Below, piece by piece: positions 1-10,419 of a DNA stretch of 64,000 nt (within the stretch, counting starts at the first letter, position 1; the number at the start of each line of letters is the position of its first letter). Both the position numbers and the translations under genes were made by a program. The DNA is from Aegilops tauschii subsp. strangulata (Eukaryota > Streptophyta > Magnoliopsida > Poales > Poaceae). Below the pieces are notes generated by a model that was given only the letters and a program-made list of their open reading frames with translations, was not told the DNA's origin and did no database searches. The DNA lies in contig NC_053041.3 in assembly GCF_002575655.3 (NCBI RefSeq), forward strand, positions 377,501,054 to 377,565,053, written 5' to 3'.

Positions 1-1690
1 GGTGGCAGGGTGTTTGAAATTCATTCCCATATCTTGCATGGGACCTAAGCATGCAACCAAGGACACATATTTGATTTTTCAACCAATTTATATGCACTGG
101 AGAATGTGCACGTAGTTCAATTTTGAATTATGTGCATAAAATGCCTGGGAAACCCAGTTAATGTATAAAAATGTCGAAACAAACCCCGAAAATTCCAAAA
201 TTAAACAAAACACTCCTGTTATTCTATGTTGACACTCGAAATTTTTTGAAAGCAATAAGAGGCAACATATATCATTTCGTCCCCAAAGGTGGCACGTTCC
301 CTACCGAAACCATCACGCTTGTTGTGAGAAGCTGTGGTTTGTGAGAAGCTTATACCCAAACCTGACCCAACTGGGACAAAAAGTTTACCACGACATGTTG
401 ATGCCGCTCCATGATAGCATGCCAAGTTTCATGAATTTCAGAGGAGTTTTGGATTTACTAGAATTTAAAAACCAGGTATCTCAATGTTTGCGGCCGAGTG
501 ACGGTGGCAGGGTGTTTGAAATTCATTCTCATTTGTTGCATGGGACCTAAGCATACAACCAAGGACACAAATATGATTTTCAACCAGTTTATATGCACTG
601 GAGAATGTGCATGTAATTCAAATTTGAATTATGCGCGTAAAATGCCTGGGAAACCCAGTTAATGTATAAAAATGTCCAAACGAACCCTGAAAAATTCCAA
701 AATTAAACACAACACTCCTGTTGTTCTATGTTGACACTCAATTTTTTTTGAAAGCAATAAGAGGCGATATCGCTTCGTCCCCAAAGGTGGCACGTTCCCT
801 ACCGAAACCATCACGCTTGTTGTGAGAAGCTCTGGTTTGTGAGAAGCTTATACCCAAACCTGCCCCAAATGGGACAAAAATTTTACCACGGCATGTTGAT
901 GCTGCTCCATGATAGCATGCCAAGTTTCATGAATTTCAGACGAGTTTTGGATATACTAGAATTTAAAAACCAGGTATCTCAATGTTTGCGGTCGAGTGAC
1001 AGTGGCAGGGTGTTCGAAATTCATTCCCATTTCTTGCGTGGGACCTAAGCATGCAACCAAGGACACAGATTTGTTTTTTCAACCAGTTTATATGCACTGG
1101 AGAATGTGCATGTAGTTCATATTTGAATTATGCACATAAAATGCCTGGGAAACCCAGTTAATGTATCAAAATGTCCAAACGAACCCCGAAAAATTCCAAA
1201 ATTAAACACAACACTCCTGTTGTTCTATGTTGACACTCAATTTTTTTTGAAAGCAATAAGAGGCAATGGATATCGTTTCGTCCCCAAAGGTGGCACGTTC
1301 CCTATCGAAACCATCACGCTTGTTGTGAGAAGCTCTAGTTTGTGAGAAGCTTATACCCAAACCTGCCCCAAATGGGACAAATTTTTTACCATGGCATGTT
1401 GATGCCGCTCCATGATAGCATGCCAAGTTTCATGAATTTCAAACGAGTTTTGGATTTACTAGAATTTAAAAACCAGGTATCTTAATGTTTGCGGCCGAGT
1501 GACGAAGGTAGGGTGTGTGACATTCATTCCCATTTCTTGCATGGGACCTAAGCATGCAACCAAGGACACATATTTGATTTTTCAACCTGTTCATATGCAC
1601 AGGAGCATGTGCATGTAGTTCAAATTAGAATTATGCACCTGAAATGCCTACAAAACCAAGTTAATGTATAAAAACGTCCAAACAAACCCT
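1..1690. repeat. Tandem array of ~500-bp units, about 3.4 copies
   Basis: Copies of a unit beginning GGTGGCAGGGTGTTTGAAAT start near 1, 503, 1001 and 1504, giving periods of about 502, 498 and 503 bp. The last copy decays near 1690. Each copy carries the same block with GCATGCCAAGTTTCATG and a shared CCTGGGAAACCCAGTTAATG segment. Short frames on both strands recur in every copy and are by-products of the repeat, not genes. The first copy is cut by the window edge, so the array may be longer. Confidence 0.9.
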
Positions 1691-1994
1691 GAATAATTCC
1701 ATTTTTTGACGACACACCTATAGTTGCATGTTCACTGCAGATAATTAGTTCTAGCAATTCAAACACCATCCTTTGTAGCTGTGACCCTATTACGTAATTC
1801 AAATCAAGATGATAAATCAAGTAGATCGCACACAGTTTGTTATCATCAACCGTGTGAGATGCAGCACAAAATATCTTGGAGCATCGTAGGTGTATAGTAC
1901 GCCTATAGCTTACGCGGGACGGTGCGCCGACGTGTCAAGCACACTAGCTCACTCCCAAAATATCATTTCACTATTCATTCATCGCGAGTGAAAG
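1690..1994. other. Non-coding stretch ahead of an Ala-rich reading frame
   Basis: No coding region is visible. Near 1828-1870 there are sequences of the form CGCACACAG and CCGTGTGAGATG, like the subterminal repeats at the other end of the CACTA element. The stretch precedes the ATG at 1995 and could hold its promoter, but I see no clear TATA box. Confidence 0.4.
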
Positions 1995-2607
1995 ATGGGG
2001 ACGTGGACCCATGTCGTGAGGGCAACTTCGGTGGCCCACTCCGGCGAGAGCGCGGCCGCAGCCGCCAGGCGTGTGCTAGCAAGCTTCGTGAGGGCGACCG
2101 CAGTCTGCGCCCGGGCGGCCAAGGCAGCCCAAATGGCCGATGTTGCTTTCAGGCGGCGGCAGCAGCATCTGCCTCGGGTATAGCAACTGACGAGAGCGGC
2201 ACAGCAGCTGTCCGTTCTGCAGCGGCGGCCTTAGCCCTGATGGAGACTGCCTACTACCATGTCGAGGCCGTCCACGCCCAGCATGTGGTGGTCACCGCAC
2301 AAATCGAACAAAGCTTCTCCGACAACGGTCCGCAACCCACGGCCGAAGAGTTGACAAGCGCCGAGTGAGTTCGAGCAGCCGTCCGTTCCTACGCGGCATA
2401 CCTTGCCACGACGGAGCCGCCAGAGCCCAGATCGCGGCCGCCCACGCCCAGCTCGTGGCGGCCTATTCCAAAGATATGGCACACGCGGATGGTGAGATGC
2501 TTGCCGAGTATGGTGCAATTGATGCCATGGAGCCCCTTCCCCAGGAGACCGTCGGGCGCGAGCTGGACATGGAGGCGGCGGCGGAGAACGACGAGCACCA
2601 GCCGTAG
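1995..2607 (+). pseudogene. Alanine-rich hypothetical protein, frame-disrupted
   Basis: I do not recognise this gene. An ATG at 1995 opens a GC-rich, alanine-rich frame that stops at 2183. An overlapping frame continues the same composition to 2368, and a third runs 2365-2607. The pieces read as one helical Ala/Glu/Arg-rich protein of about 200 residues broken by two frame changes or by unrecognised introns. The last third has many AAH/AAY-type segments and ends in an acidic tail. GC content is far above the AT-rich flanks, as in monocot first exons. It lies inside the CACTA element and may be a captured gene fragment or an accessory element gene. Confidence 0.35.
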
Positions 2608-3109
2608 TAGTACTCTTTGTTTTGTTTAATTAAGAGCGCCGGTCTTTAATTTGTTAGAGTATTTAGGTCAGGTAGCTCTATTTAATTGCTGAACTTGCTC
2701 GATTAAGAAGTTAGTCTCCTTTGTGTACCCAAATTATGCAATGACGTGGATGACCACCGTAACCAGGGAAATTCGAACCAAATTTTTTGACATTCAAACT
2801 CAGCACACACAGGTTAAGCTATCTGAATCATTGTGATGTTCACATATCATACACAGTTCTGAATAAGGTACCGTTTCTGATGACACTTTGCGCGCCAGTT
2901 TTTTCGCTGAAATATCTACCTCCCCGCCCCTCCCCCTTACCAAAAGCCACATTTCCCATGTTTCTGCCTTCCTTTCGAAGTTGAAACCTTCACTCCTTGT
3001 TTGCAGCGCCTCTCCTCGCCGGCGCCTCTCCTCCACGCTGCTCGGCCTCGCCTATCCAGGCACGTAATCCACACCCGACCCCCATCCTCCTTCTCCTTCC
3101 ACATCCCAC
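2608..3109. other. Non-coding spacer between two gene-like regions
   Basis: AT-rich sequence follows the stop at 2607, then a C-rich stretch at about 2920-3105 resembling a monocot 5' leader. No convincing reading frame is seen; the short frames on both strands between 2787 and 3164 lack recognisable motifs. Confidence 0.4.
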
Positions 3110-3360
3110 ATGCCCCGACCGCCGGTGCGACACCTTCCACCCAAATCGCCAACCGCTCCACCAAATAAGCGCCGCCCTAAGCCATGGTGCGCGCAGTATA
3201 TCCAGGATCCCAAGGACCATTTGGCAGCGGAGAAGCAAATCGCGGCCGCATGCGCGCATGAGGTTGCGATGGCTGCCATTCGTGTCGACCCCCAGATCTT
3301 GGAGGAGCACCTCGCCGTCGAGACCACCGTCGACGCCTCGCGCGCCGACGACGCGACATG
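3110..3360 (+). CDS. Possible first exon: Pro/Ala-rich N-terminus of the B3-like gene
   Basis: The ATG at 3110 opens a frame starting MPRPPVRHLPPKSPT, then a segment rich in Ala, Glu and His. GC content is high to about 3360 and then falls abruptly into AT-rich tandem repeats, so an exon end at 3360 (ACATG followed by GTTGGC) is plausible. The composition resembles the upstream Ala-rich region, and the next gene-like sequence on the same strand is the B3-like region from 4294. Joining them through a short exon near 4154-4188 did not give a clean frame in my hands, so the gene is either decayed or spliced differently. No named domain is visible. Confidence 0.35.
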
Positions 3361-3371
3361 GTTGGCTATTT

Positions 3372-4010
3372 GGTTCAATTCTGCAATGCGATGTTCAATT
3401 ATTGTGGGTGCATTCTTTTATTGTATACCATGTGAGAAATAAATCTAATTTGGCTATACTAAATACATGAGAAACAAATACAATTTCTATATTTCCATGT
3501 TGTTAAGCATGCTTGGTTTGGTTAACTGTCTGATCTTCTATTAGGAGTATGTTATATTGTGCAATGTGGTGCTCAGTTAACGTTTGGTTCATTTGTTGTG
3601 GTGTTTAATTAACTGTTTTGTTTGGTTCAATTCTGTAATGCGATGTTCAATAGTTGTGGGTGCATTCTGTTATTGTATACCATGTGAGGAATAAATTGAA
3701 TTTGGCTGTAGTAAATACATGACAAAAAAATACAATTGCTATATTTCCAAGTTGTTAAGCATGCTTGGTTTGGTTAACTGTCTGATCTTCTATTAGGAGT
3801 ATGTCATATTGTGCAATGTGGTGCTCAGTTAATGTTCGGTTCATTTGTTGTGGTGTTTAGCTAACTGCTTGGTTCAATTCTACACTGCAATGTCCAATTG
3901 TCGTGGGTAGAATTTTGTATTGTTGTGCATGTGAGGAGTAAATCGAATTTGGCTGCACTTAATACATGAGAAACATATACAAGTGCTATATTTCCTAGTT
4001 CTTAATCATG
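3372..4010. repeat. ~250-bp tandem triplication
   Basis: Three degenerate copies begin with GGTTCAATTCTG-type sequence near 3372, 3626 and 3870. Each contains a TGTGGGTGCATTCT-like stretch, a TGAG(G/A)A(A/G)TAAAT stretch and GCATGCTTGGTTTGG. Period is about 245-255 bp and divergence is moderate. It lies between the possible first exon and the B3-like exons, so it is probably intronic. Confidence 0.85.
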
Positions 4011-4153
4011 CTTGGTTTGGATAAATAGGTTTTCCATGTGGCTTGAATTAATCTGATGAATCTGCAATGTGCTTATTTTTCATCAACATATTTTACTGAT
4101 AGCATGCGAACTCTTACTTAACCTGATGACTAACTACCTTATATGTGTTGCAG

Positions 4154-4188
4154 GGAAACAATGGGAAGCACTGAGGTTTACAATTGAG
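4154..4188 (+). other. Candidate short exon between good splice signals
   Basis: The segment follows a TGTTGCAG acceptor at 4146-4153 and precedes GAG/GTTAGC at 4186-4192. One frame is open (KQWEALRFTIE) but does not stay in phase with the next exon. It is recorded as a candidate only. Confidence 0.25.
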
Positions 4189-4293
4189 GTTAGCACGTGC
4201 ATGGTCCGTTGTCTAATAGCACATTATTGGGAAATTGTAGGAACCATTCTAATATTTAGATTTCTTTAACAATTTGGTCTTGCACATGTAGGT

Positions 4294-4809
4294 CCTGCTG
4301 TCAGAGGTTTTGACCCACTGTTCGACCCTTTTTGCATATGGGGAAATGAGTTGTCCATGAATATCAGTCAAGTCAAGAAACTCAGAAATATTGTTAGGAT
4401 TAAGAAATTAGCGACAAAAAACAATAAGATCTTTGTCTGCACAATGAAGAAGACATCAGTTCACTACAAGATGGTACTAACTATTATACCTTGCCTTCTT
4501 ATTCCTTTGCCCCATTTCGAATATAGAGAAGATATTTATGCACATCCTTGTTTTCAGGCCTTTCCAAAGCAGTTCACTGATGATTACCTCTCAAACCACC
4601 TGTATGGTCAGGAGGCGAGGAAGGTATTCATACAACACCCACGGTTCAATATTGAAGTGTTCCTGAAGAGGACGAAGGGTGGACGGTCAATCATCCACAG
4701 GCACTGGCCTAAAGTTAGAAAGACCTTCAACATCAATGAAGGCTCAATTTTGTCCTTCTGCTTCAACAGTTTTCCAGATGAGATACATCTGTCTATGTAC
4801 CATATATGA
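4294..4809 (+). CDS. B3-like DNA-binding domain protein, two exons
   Basis: The frame is open from just after a CACATGTAG acceptor (4289-4291) and ends with TGA at 4807-4809. An in-phase intron of 84 bp at 4474-4557 is likely: donor ATG/GTACTA, acceptor TTTTCAG. With it removed, the protein runs KKTSVHYKM into FPKQFTDDYLSNHL, then an EVFLKR strand, a tryptophan in HRHWPKVRKTF and EGSILSFCF before a terminal hydrophobic strand. This order (PKQF entry, central W, EGD/EGS-F pair) matches plant B3 DNA-binding domains of the REM type, about 95 residues. It sits inside a CACTA element, so it may be an accessory or captured transcription-factor fragment. A pseudogene cannot be excluded because the 5' exons do not join cleanly. 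Confidence 0.55.
   Translation, partial: PAVRGFDPLFDPFCIWGNELSMNISQVKKLRNIVRIKKLATKNNKIFVCTMKKTSVHYKMVLTIIPCLLIPLPHFEYREDIYAHPCFQAFPKQFTDDYLSNHLYGQEARKVFIQHPRFNIEVFLKRTKGGRSIIHRHWPKVRKTFNINEGSILSFCFNSFPDEIHLSMYHI
4474..4557 (+). other. Candidate spliceosomal intron in the B3-like gene
   Basis: It begins GTACTAAC and ends CTTGTTTTCAG after a pyrimidine-rich stretch. At 84 bp (a multiple of three) it is a typical plant intron size. Translated through, it inserts a hydrophobic segment that breaks the B3 fold, which favours splicing. Confidence 0.5.
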
Positions 4810-4989
4810 TGCTAATTTCGAAAGGTTATAGATGTTGCATGTGAAACTTGGTCCTGGTGTAGTTGTGTAATGGGGTAGCTGAGTGCTGAAGCTATATGAT
4901 GTTGTACTCTGATGTATTTCAATTATGAAAATGAAATATATTGTGTGCTTAATATGAAATGTCAGTTAGATTAATAAATGGATTATGAA

Positions 4990-5460
4990 TAACCGGATAA
5001 TTAGCCTAATAATTGGTTTTTTTATTGCAAACGGTTATTGAGAAAACACCGTGTGTGATGCATTCAATAACGCACACAGTTTCTAGGAATAAACCGTGTT
5101 ATATTAATGAACAATCACACACGACATCCTCTTGAAAAATGTTTGCGTTAGGCCACCTGACGCAAACGTTTACCACATAAAAACTGTGTGTGATGGACAA
5201 CCCTTGACACACAGTGTCTTCTAGGCATCGTGTGTGATGAATTCAATAACGCAAACGATAAAATTGTTAATACTGTGTGCAATGGAAACACTATCACAAA
5301 CGATTTAACGGGGAAAATTGTGTGTGATGTACTTGCGAACAGAAACGTTTTCCTTGGAGCGACTGTGTAGGATGTATATACGAATGGAAACGTTTAGTGT
5401 TGGCTGACTGTGTGGGATGTACTTACGACCGGAAATGATTTCGCCTGTATAATTGTATTT
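4990..5460. repeat. CACTA subterminal repeats
   Basis: Degenerate copies of CGTGTGTGATG (for example near 5050, 5186, 5229 and 5320) alternate with CACACAG/GCACACG complements and ACGCAAACG blocks. Such clustered short motifs in both orientations are the usual transposase-binding region near CACTA ends. Confidence 0.75.
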
Positions 5461-5619
5461 TTTGAGCACTAGTGTACGTATTTCTGTATTTGAGTGCTCG
5501 CCGGTCGCACACGACCTCATTTTGCCGAGCGTGTGTGCCAGGAGGGCATATCCCCGACGATTTCTGGGTCGTGTGGGAAGGACCCCCCTATCGCCCACAC
5601 TCACTTGGCGATGGTTCCA

Positions 5620-5675
5620 AATGCCGTCGTGGAAAGGGGTTAAAACCGTTTGTTTAGCACCTCACTGTACTAGTG
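5620..5675. repeat. CACTA terminal inverted repeat region, right end
   Basis: The last bases read CTCACTGTACTAGTG. The inverse opens CACTAGTACAGTGAGG, followed by a block containing AACGGTTTTAACCCC, as in grass CACTA termini. A 3-bp target duplication would start with TAG at 5676, but the left end is out of the window. Confidence 0.7.
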
Positions 5676-6079
5676 TAGGTAGGTATGGTGGACTCATATG
5701 GCAAAACTGGGTTTAAAGATTTTGGACGCACAAGTAGTATTTCTCGTTAATACAAGTGGAGGCAAGTAGATAGATTGAGAAGCAACCAACCACGAAACAA
5801 AAATTCACATAAGCGAGCATTAAGCATAACTAACACCGAATTATGCACCATAAGTAGGATGTAATTTCATTGCATAACTATTGAATTTCATGCTTGCATA
5901 GGGAATCACAAACCTTAATGCCAATATTCTTACTAAAGCATAATTATTCACCAACATGACTCACATATCACTATCATCATATCGCAAAACTATTACAAAG
6001 AATCAAGTTTAATTTGTCCAATGATCTTCATGAAAGTTTTTATTATATCCCTCTTGAATATCTATCACTTTGGGACTAG

Positions 6080-6335
6080 TTTCATATGTTGCTTTTGATA
6101 AGCTCAAACAAATTTAAGTGAAGAACAAGAGCATAAATTTTTTCCATCTCTCAAAATAATATAAGTGAAGCATGAGAGAATTTCTTCACAAATTTACTAA
6201 CTCTCAAATAAATCTAAGTGAAGCATGAGAGCATTTCTTCAAAAATATTAAAGCACACCGTGCTAAAAAAGATATAAGTGAAGCACTATAGCAATTCCAT
6301 AGCTCAAAAGAATTTAAGTGAAGCATAAAGAGCAA
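6080..6335 (-). repeat. Interspersed AAGTGAAGCA repeats in element A
   Basis: The phrase ATAAGTGAAGCATGAGAG and variants recur about every 50-60 bp, five or six times. Matching clusters occur in N (22150-22290) and, inverted, in G (55660-55790). Confidence 0.8.
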
Positions 6336-6519
6336 CTCTAACAATTCATAGCATAATTTTTGCTCTCTCAAATAGGTGTGTCCCGCAAGGATAGATGACA
6401 TAAACTAAAAATAAAAACAATCAAAGACTCATATAATACAAGATGCTCCAAGCAAAACTCATGATATGTGACGAATAAAAATATAGCTCCAAGTAAAATA
6501 CCGATGGTTGTTAGTAGAA

Positions 6520-6612
6520 AGAGGGGATGCCTTCCGGGGCATCCCCAAGCTTAGTTGCTTGGTTCTCCTTGAATATTAACTTGGGGTGCCATCGGGCATC
6601 CCCAAGCTTAGG
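6520..6612 (-). repeat. GGGGATGCC / GGCATCCCC module in element A
   Basis: Two blocks of GGGGCATCCCCAAGCTTA type flank an ACTTGGGGTGCCAT stretch. The sequence can pair with itself (GGGGATGCC with GGCATCCCC). The same module is in N, G and F. Confidence 0.8.
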
Positions 6613-7834
6613 CTCTTTTCACTCCTTATTCCTTCATCCATCGTGATCTAGCCAAAAACTTGAAAACTTCAATCACACAAAACTTAACAAAACCTTCATG
6701 AGATTCGTTAGTATAAGAAAGCAAATCATCAGTCTAAGTACTATTGCAAACCCATTCATATTTTATTATTGCATTATATCTACTATATTCAACTTTACCA
6801 TGGCTTATACCCCCGATACAATCCATAGATTCATCAACAAAAGCACACAACGCAACAAAAACAGAATCTGTCAAAACGGAACAATGTGTAGTAATCAGAA
6901 AACTTTGTATACTTCTGTAATTCCAAAATTCTTGAAAAATTAGGACGATGTAGGCAATTTGTATATCAATCTTGTGTAAAAACTTTAGAATTTTTGGTCG
7001 CTTCTGTGATTTATGAATATTATTTTACTGGATGCAATAGTTCCTGTATTCCAACAAGATCAAATCAACTATCACCAAACATAATCCCAAAGGCTTTACT
7101 TGGCAAAAAAACTAATTAAAACATAAAAGCACAATCATAACAGTAGCATAACTGTGAAAACACTTAAAAATAGAAAGAAAAAGGAAAAAAGAAATTTTAT
7201 TCATTGGGTTGCCTGCCAACAAGCGCTATCGTTTTATGCCCCTAGCTAGGCATAAGATTTCATTGATGCTCACATGAAAGATAATAATTGAAACACAAAC
7301 ACAGCATCATAAAACATGTGACAAACACATTTAAGTCTAACATACTTCCTATGCATAGGAATTCTATAAGCAAAAAAACTAAAGACAAGAAATATCTAGC
7401 ATATGCAAAGGTTCTTGCCGGGGACGATTGCGAGGCCCCGGCAAGATCCTTGCCGGGGACGATTGATAGGCCATGGCAAGGCTCGCGCACGACAAGGCTC
7501 CGCCGCCCTGCCACCGTTCCAGCACAACAACTTGCCTGCCAACTAGGCAAGCACCTACGTGGCGGCATGCAGATCTTTGTGAAGATCCTGCCACCGCTCC
7601 AGCGCAGCGGCTAGCCAGTCAGCTTGGCGTTGCATGCCTCGTCATCCTGAATGCGTGTCAAGACGGGGTGAGGCGGCGACTGACGGGACATGCTCTGTTT
7701 TCGTCCCCAATAAAGTTGGAGGGCACGTAAGCAGCGCATTTAATGCGTTTGTCCTGAGAAGTCAGTGATAAGCATGTGCACTGTAGCACTTTACACCTCC
7801 TATGTGCCTGCAGACCACTGTGGTAGCCCCTTGG

Positions 7835-7841
7835 TATAAAA
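7835..7841 (+). promoter_or_regulatory. TATA box of element B 5' LTR
   Basis: TATAAAA in GGTATAAAAGGAGG, a strong plant TATA context, conserved in the 3' LTR at 52338. Confidence 0.6.
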
Positions 7842-7997
7842 GGAGGCCCAGGGCGATGCAGGAAGGGACTTTTGGACTTTCCGGCCCAGTTTGCATGCGT
7901 AGCAGCTAGCCGAAGCTCAAGAACACTAAATATACTCTAAAAGCGGGATTAGGGTTTTACGCTTCTTAGAAGGGATCCACGTGATCCCATAGGTGTC

Positions 7998-8002
7998 ATT
8001 TC
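7998..8002. other. Target-site duplication of R, left copy
   Basis: ATTTC here and GTTTC at 15638-15642 flank the element, four of five bases matching. The intact 3' LTR of B reads GTGTCGTTTCCCC at the same place. Confidence 0.75.
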
Positions 8003-8893
8003 TGAAAGGATCGAGAAGAGGTGTCTAGAGGGGGGGGTGATTAGACCCTCAACAAAGAAAAGTAGTAGTTTTAAGTTCTTTAAGTTAAGGTGGAGTTTTA
8101 GCACAAGTTTAAACATTCACAATACATTTCAAGCAAGCATGGCAAGAGTGTATGAGCAGTGGAAAGTAAAGCATGCAAGTTGCAAGAAAGTTAAGGGATG
8201 TGATTGGAGTGTGCAAACACAATTGGAGACACGGAGATTTTTGGCGTGGTTCCGATAGGTCGTGCTATCGTACATCCACATTGGTGGAGACTTCAACCTA
8301 CGAAGGGTAATGGTTGCGCGAGTCCACGGAGGGCTCCACCCACGAAGGGTCCACGAAGAAGCAACCTTGTCTATCCCACCATGGCCATCGCCCACGAAGG
8401 ACTTGGCTCACTTGGGTAGATCTTCTCGAAGTAGGCGATCTCCTTGCCCTTACAAACTCCTTGGTTCAACTCCACAATCTTGATGGAGGCTCTCAAGTGA
8501 CACCTAACCAATCTAGGAGACACCACTCTCCAAAAGGTAATAGATGGTGTGTTGATGATGAAGTCCTTGCTCTTGTGCTTCAAATGATAGTCTCCCCAAC
8601 ACTCAACTCTCTCCTGTTTCAAGCAAGCAAGCCATTAAGCAACACCTCATCCCCTTTTAATAATATTGGCTTTTCCTATGGACTCAATGTGATCTTGGAC
8701 CACTAAAACGAAAATGTAGAGTCTTGAGCTTTTGCCAATGTTTGTCCTTAGCATCGTGAAGGGGTTCCACATCCTCTTGTCCTGCCACTCCAAAGTTGAA
8801 CTTATCTGAAATATACTAGATGAAAATATTAGTCCAACAAGAGATATGTTGACATTAATTACCAAAATCACCCAGGGAGCACTTGTGCTTTCA
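8003..8893 (-). repeat. R 3' LTR, internally deleted
   Basis: 891 bp against 1571 bp for the other LTR. The two align at both ends, but a ~685-bp block of the right LTR (about 14678-15364) is absent, with the junction near 8613-8622. Confidence 0.9.
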
Positions 8894-8907
8894 ATCTCCC
8901 CCTTTTT
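8894..8907 (-). other. R polypurine tract
   Basis: On the minus strand ACCAAAAAGGGGGAGA-type sequence immediately precedes the LTR start TGAAAGC, the plus-strand priming site. Confidence 0.8.
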
Positions 8908-10419
8908 GGTAATTGATGACAACATGCATCAAAGCTTTAGATAAAGATACGAAGAATAACAAGTAAAGCTTTGGAAGGACATGTAACATGCATAGGCTCC
9001 CCCTACATGTGTGCAATCATGTGAATATAGAATATAAGAGCATGTGAATGCATAAGCATGTCAGAGCAAGCAATGAGTTACATGTATCTTGGTTATATGC
9101 ATTAGAGGAAATGATGCGACTGTAGGAAATGTACCTCCATGTTCATGATTCCTTCTTGCAAACAATATGTATAGTAGCAAGAAATCATCATGCACATGAA
9201 TGTGATGCATATACTTACCTTGTGGTCTTGAGCTGGCTTTGGAAGAGATTAACCTAAGTAAACAAGGTTAGATAACACACGAACACCTACTAGACAAAGC
9301 AAGTCGAGAAAACCACAAGAGTACCAAGATTGGGATGACATGTTGTGAGTGAGTACTTAGTACTCTATTGGATATAGACATGTCCCCAAAGAGTAAAGAT
9401 ATGCAATGAATTCAAAGATTTCCTTCCCTTAAATGTCTTTCTCCCCCTGAATCTTATATTGGATAATGGGAGAAGATAGGGTAAAAGAAAATCAGAGCAA
9501 AACAAACATAACACATACTAACATGTCTTTCCCCTCTTGAAGACATGTGACTTCTCTCCTCTATGGATAATAAGCATCTAGAGAATCTTAAGGTGTGCAT
9601 TCTCTCTTATGTGATAAGCTTTGATGTGCCCTCTCTCCCCCTTTGACATCAATTTCCAAGAAGGGATCTTCTGGAGCATGAGTCAAGTAGGTTTGGTCCT
9701 TGAGCCACATATTACAAGGCAACATCTAATATAAGATGCTGGTAGAGGACAAGAATCATTGAGTGGAGCTAGAACAAATATGCAGGATGCAAATGCAAAG
9801 TGTTTTCTTAGCATTAAAATCGGTAACACAGAGTCTTTTTCTTCGATGGCACCGAGTTGTTTCAGTTTAGCCGATAAGAATAAATCGGTGAGGCCGAATT
9901 CAACACAGAGAGTAAACATTCGTCATCTCAGCTCACTTAGGCAAATAAGATCTCACAAAGATTTGCAAGGAATTTACTGAAAGATTTGCAATGAATTGGA
10001 TGCAGGGAATGCAGAACATAACAGAGAAAAGAAAACAAATCTAGATGAAGTTTTTCTTTGAAAAGGGGAACAAACATGCAAGAACACAGAAAACACTAGA
10101 GAACTTCATCTAGAATTGGTCGGCGACAAAGTCACCTACGTTAGAGTATATTGACTGAGGAGTCAAGTGAGAACACTTGATCGTAGGTCATACTCATCGT
10201 TTAAGCTCAAAATGGGGTTGCCATTTTTCATTTAAGCATTTTGATGTATTCACACCTTGATGAGCTGCTTTGACCCATGACTTGGGGAAAAGCTTCTCTA
10301 AATGGAATGACATACCTTGGGTGGTGGTGTTGATCTTGGTCATGTAGTTGAACTTGTGTAGGATGCTCAAGGTTGATGTAGCTCATCCATGAGTTGGGAG
10401 CACCACTTGTAGTTTGAGT
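8908..10419 (-). other. R 3' internal non-coding region
   Basis: About 1.5 kb between the RNase H stop and the polypurine tract. No coding frame is seen. It holds at least one more TCGGTGAGGCCGA-type palindrome near 9885-9900, like those in the right LTR. Confidence 0.6.

Larger units (their letters stand above)
1..5675. mobile_element. CACTA-like DNA transposon, right-hand part
   Basis: The right terminus at 5671-5675 reads TAGTG, so the inverse strand opens CACTAGTACAGTGAGG, as CACTA superfamily inverted repeats do. Just inside it, about 4990-5460 carries many degenerate copies of CGTGTGTGATG and its complement, typical subterminal repeats. Immediately outside, at 5676, the sequence matches a conserved piece of Athila-like Gypsy elements (also at 41201, 21560 and 56335), so the transposon lies in a retrotransposon. 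The left terminus is outside the window. No transposase reading frame is visible in this part. That the region from 1 to about 4980 belongs to the same element is inferred from continuity and from subterminal-type motifs near 1828-1870. Confidence 0.7.
5676..7404 (-). mobile_element. Element A: Athila-like Gypsy 3' internal fragment, minus strand
   Basis: The sequence aligns in order, reversed, with the plus-strand 3' internal region of G (54570-56400) and with N (21550-23200). Shared landmarks are TAGGTAGGTATGGTGG at its left end, AAGTGAAGCA repeats at 6090-6330, the CATCCCCAAGCTT block at 6520-6612 and the CCAACAAGCGCTATCG block at 7214-7230. It holds no coding region. It is cut on the left by the CACTA terminus and on the right by element B at about 7405. 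It is probably the 3' part of the element whose 5' LTR is E. Confidence 0.75.
7405..8002 (+). repeat. Element B 5' LTR, truncated at its start and split by R
   Basis: It matches the 3' LTR from about 51949 onward (AAGGTTCTTGCCGGGGACGA). The first ~360 bp of the LTR are missing. It carries an extra ~40-bp partial duplication at 7436-7478. The last bases of this LTR (to CCGACA) are at 15643-15649, beyond the Copia insertion. Confidence 0.85.

Noticed and set aside
219..1426. Repeated short minus-strand frames starting MACYHGAAST in each ~500-bp repeat
   Set aside because: They recur with the repeat unit, end at arbitrary stops and lack any motif; they are by-products of the array.
1..1690. CRISPR-like direct repeats
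   Set aside because: Units are ~500 bp with no unique spacers, and the sequence is a plant nuclear transposon.
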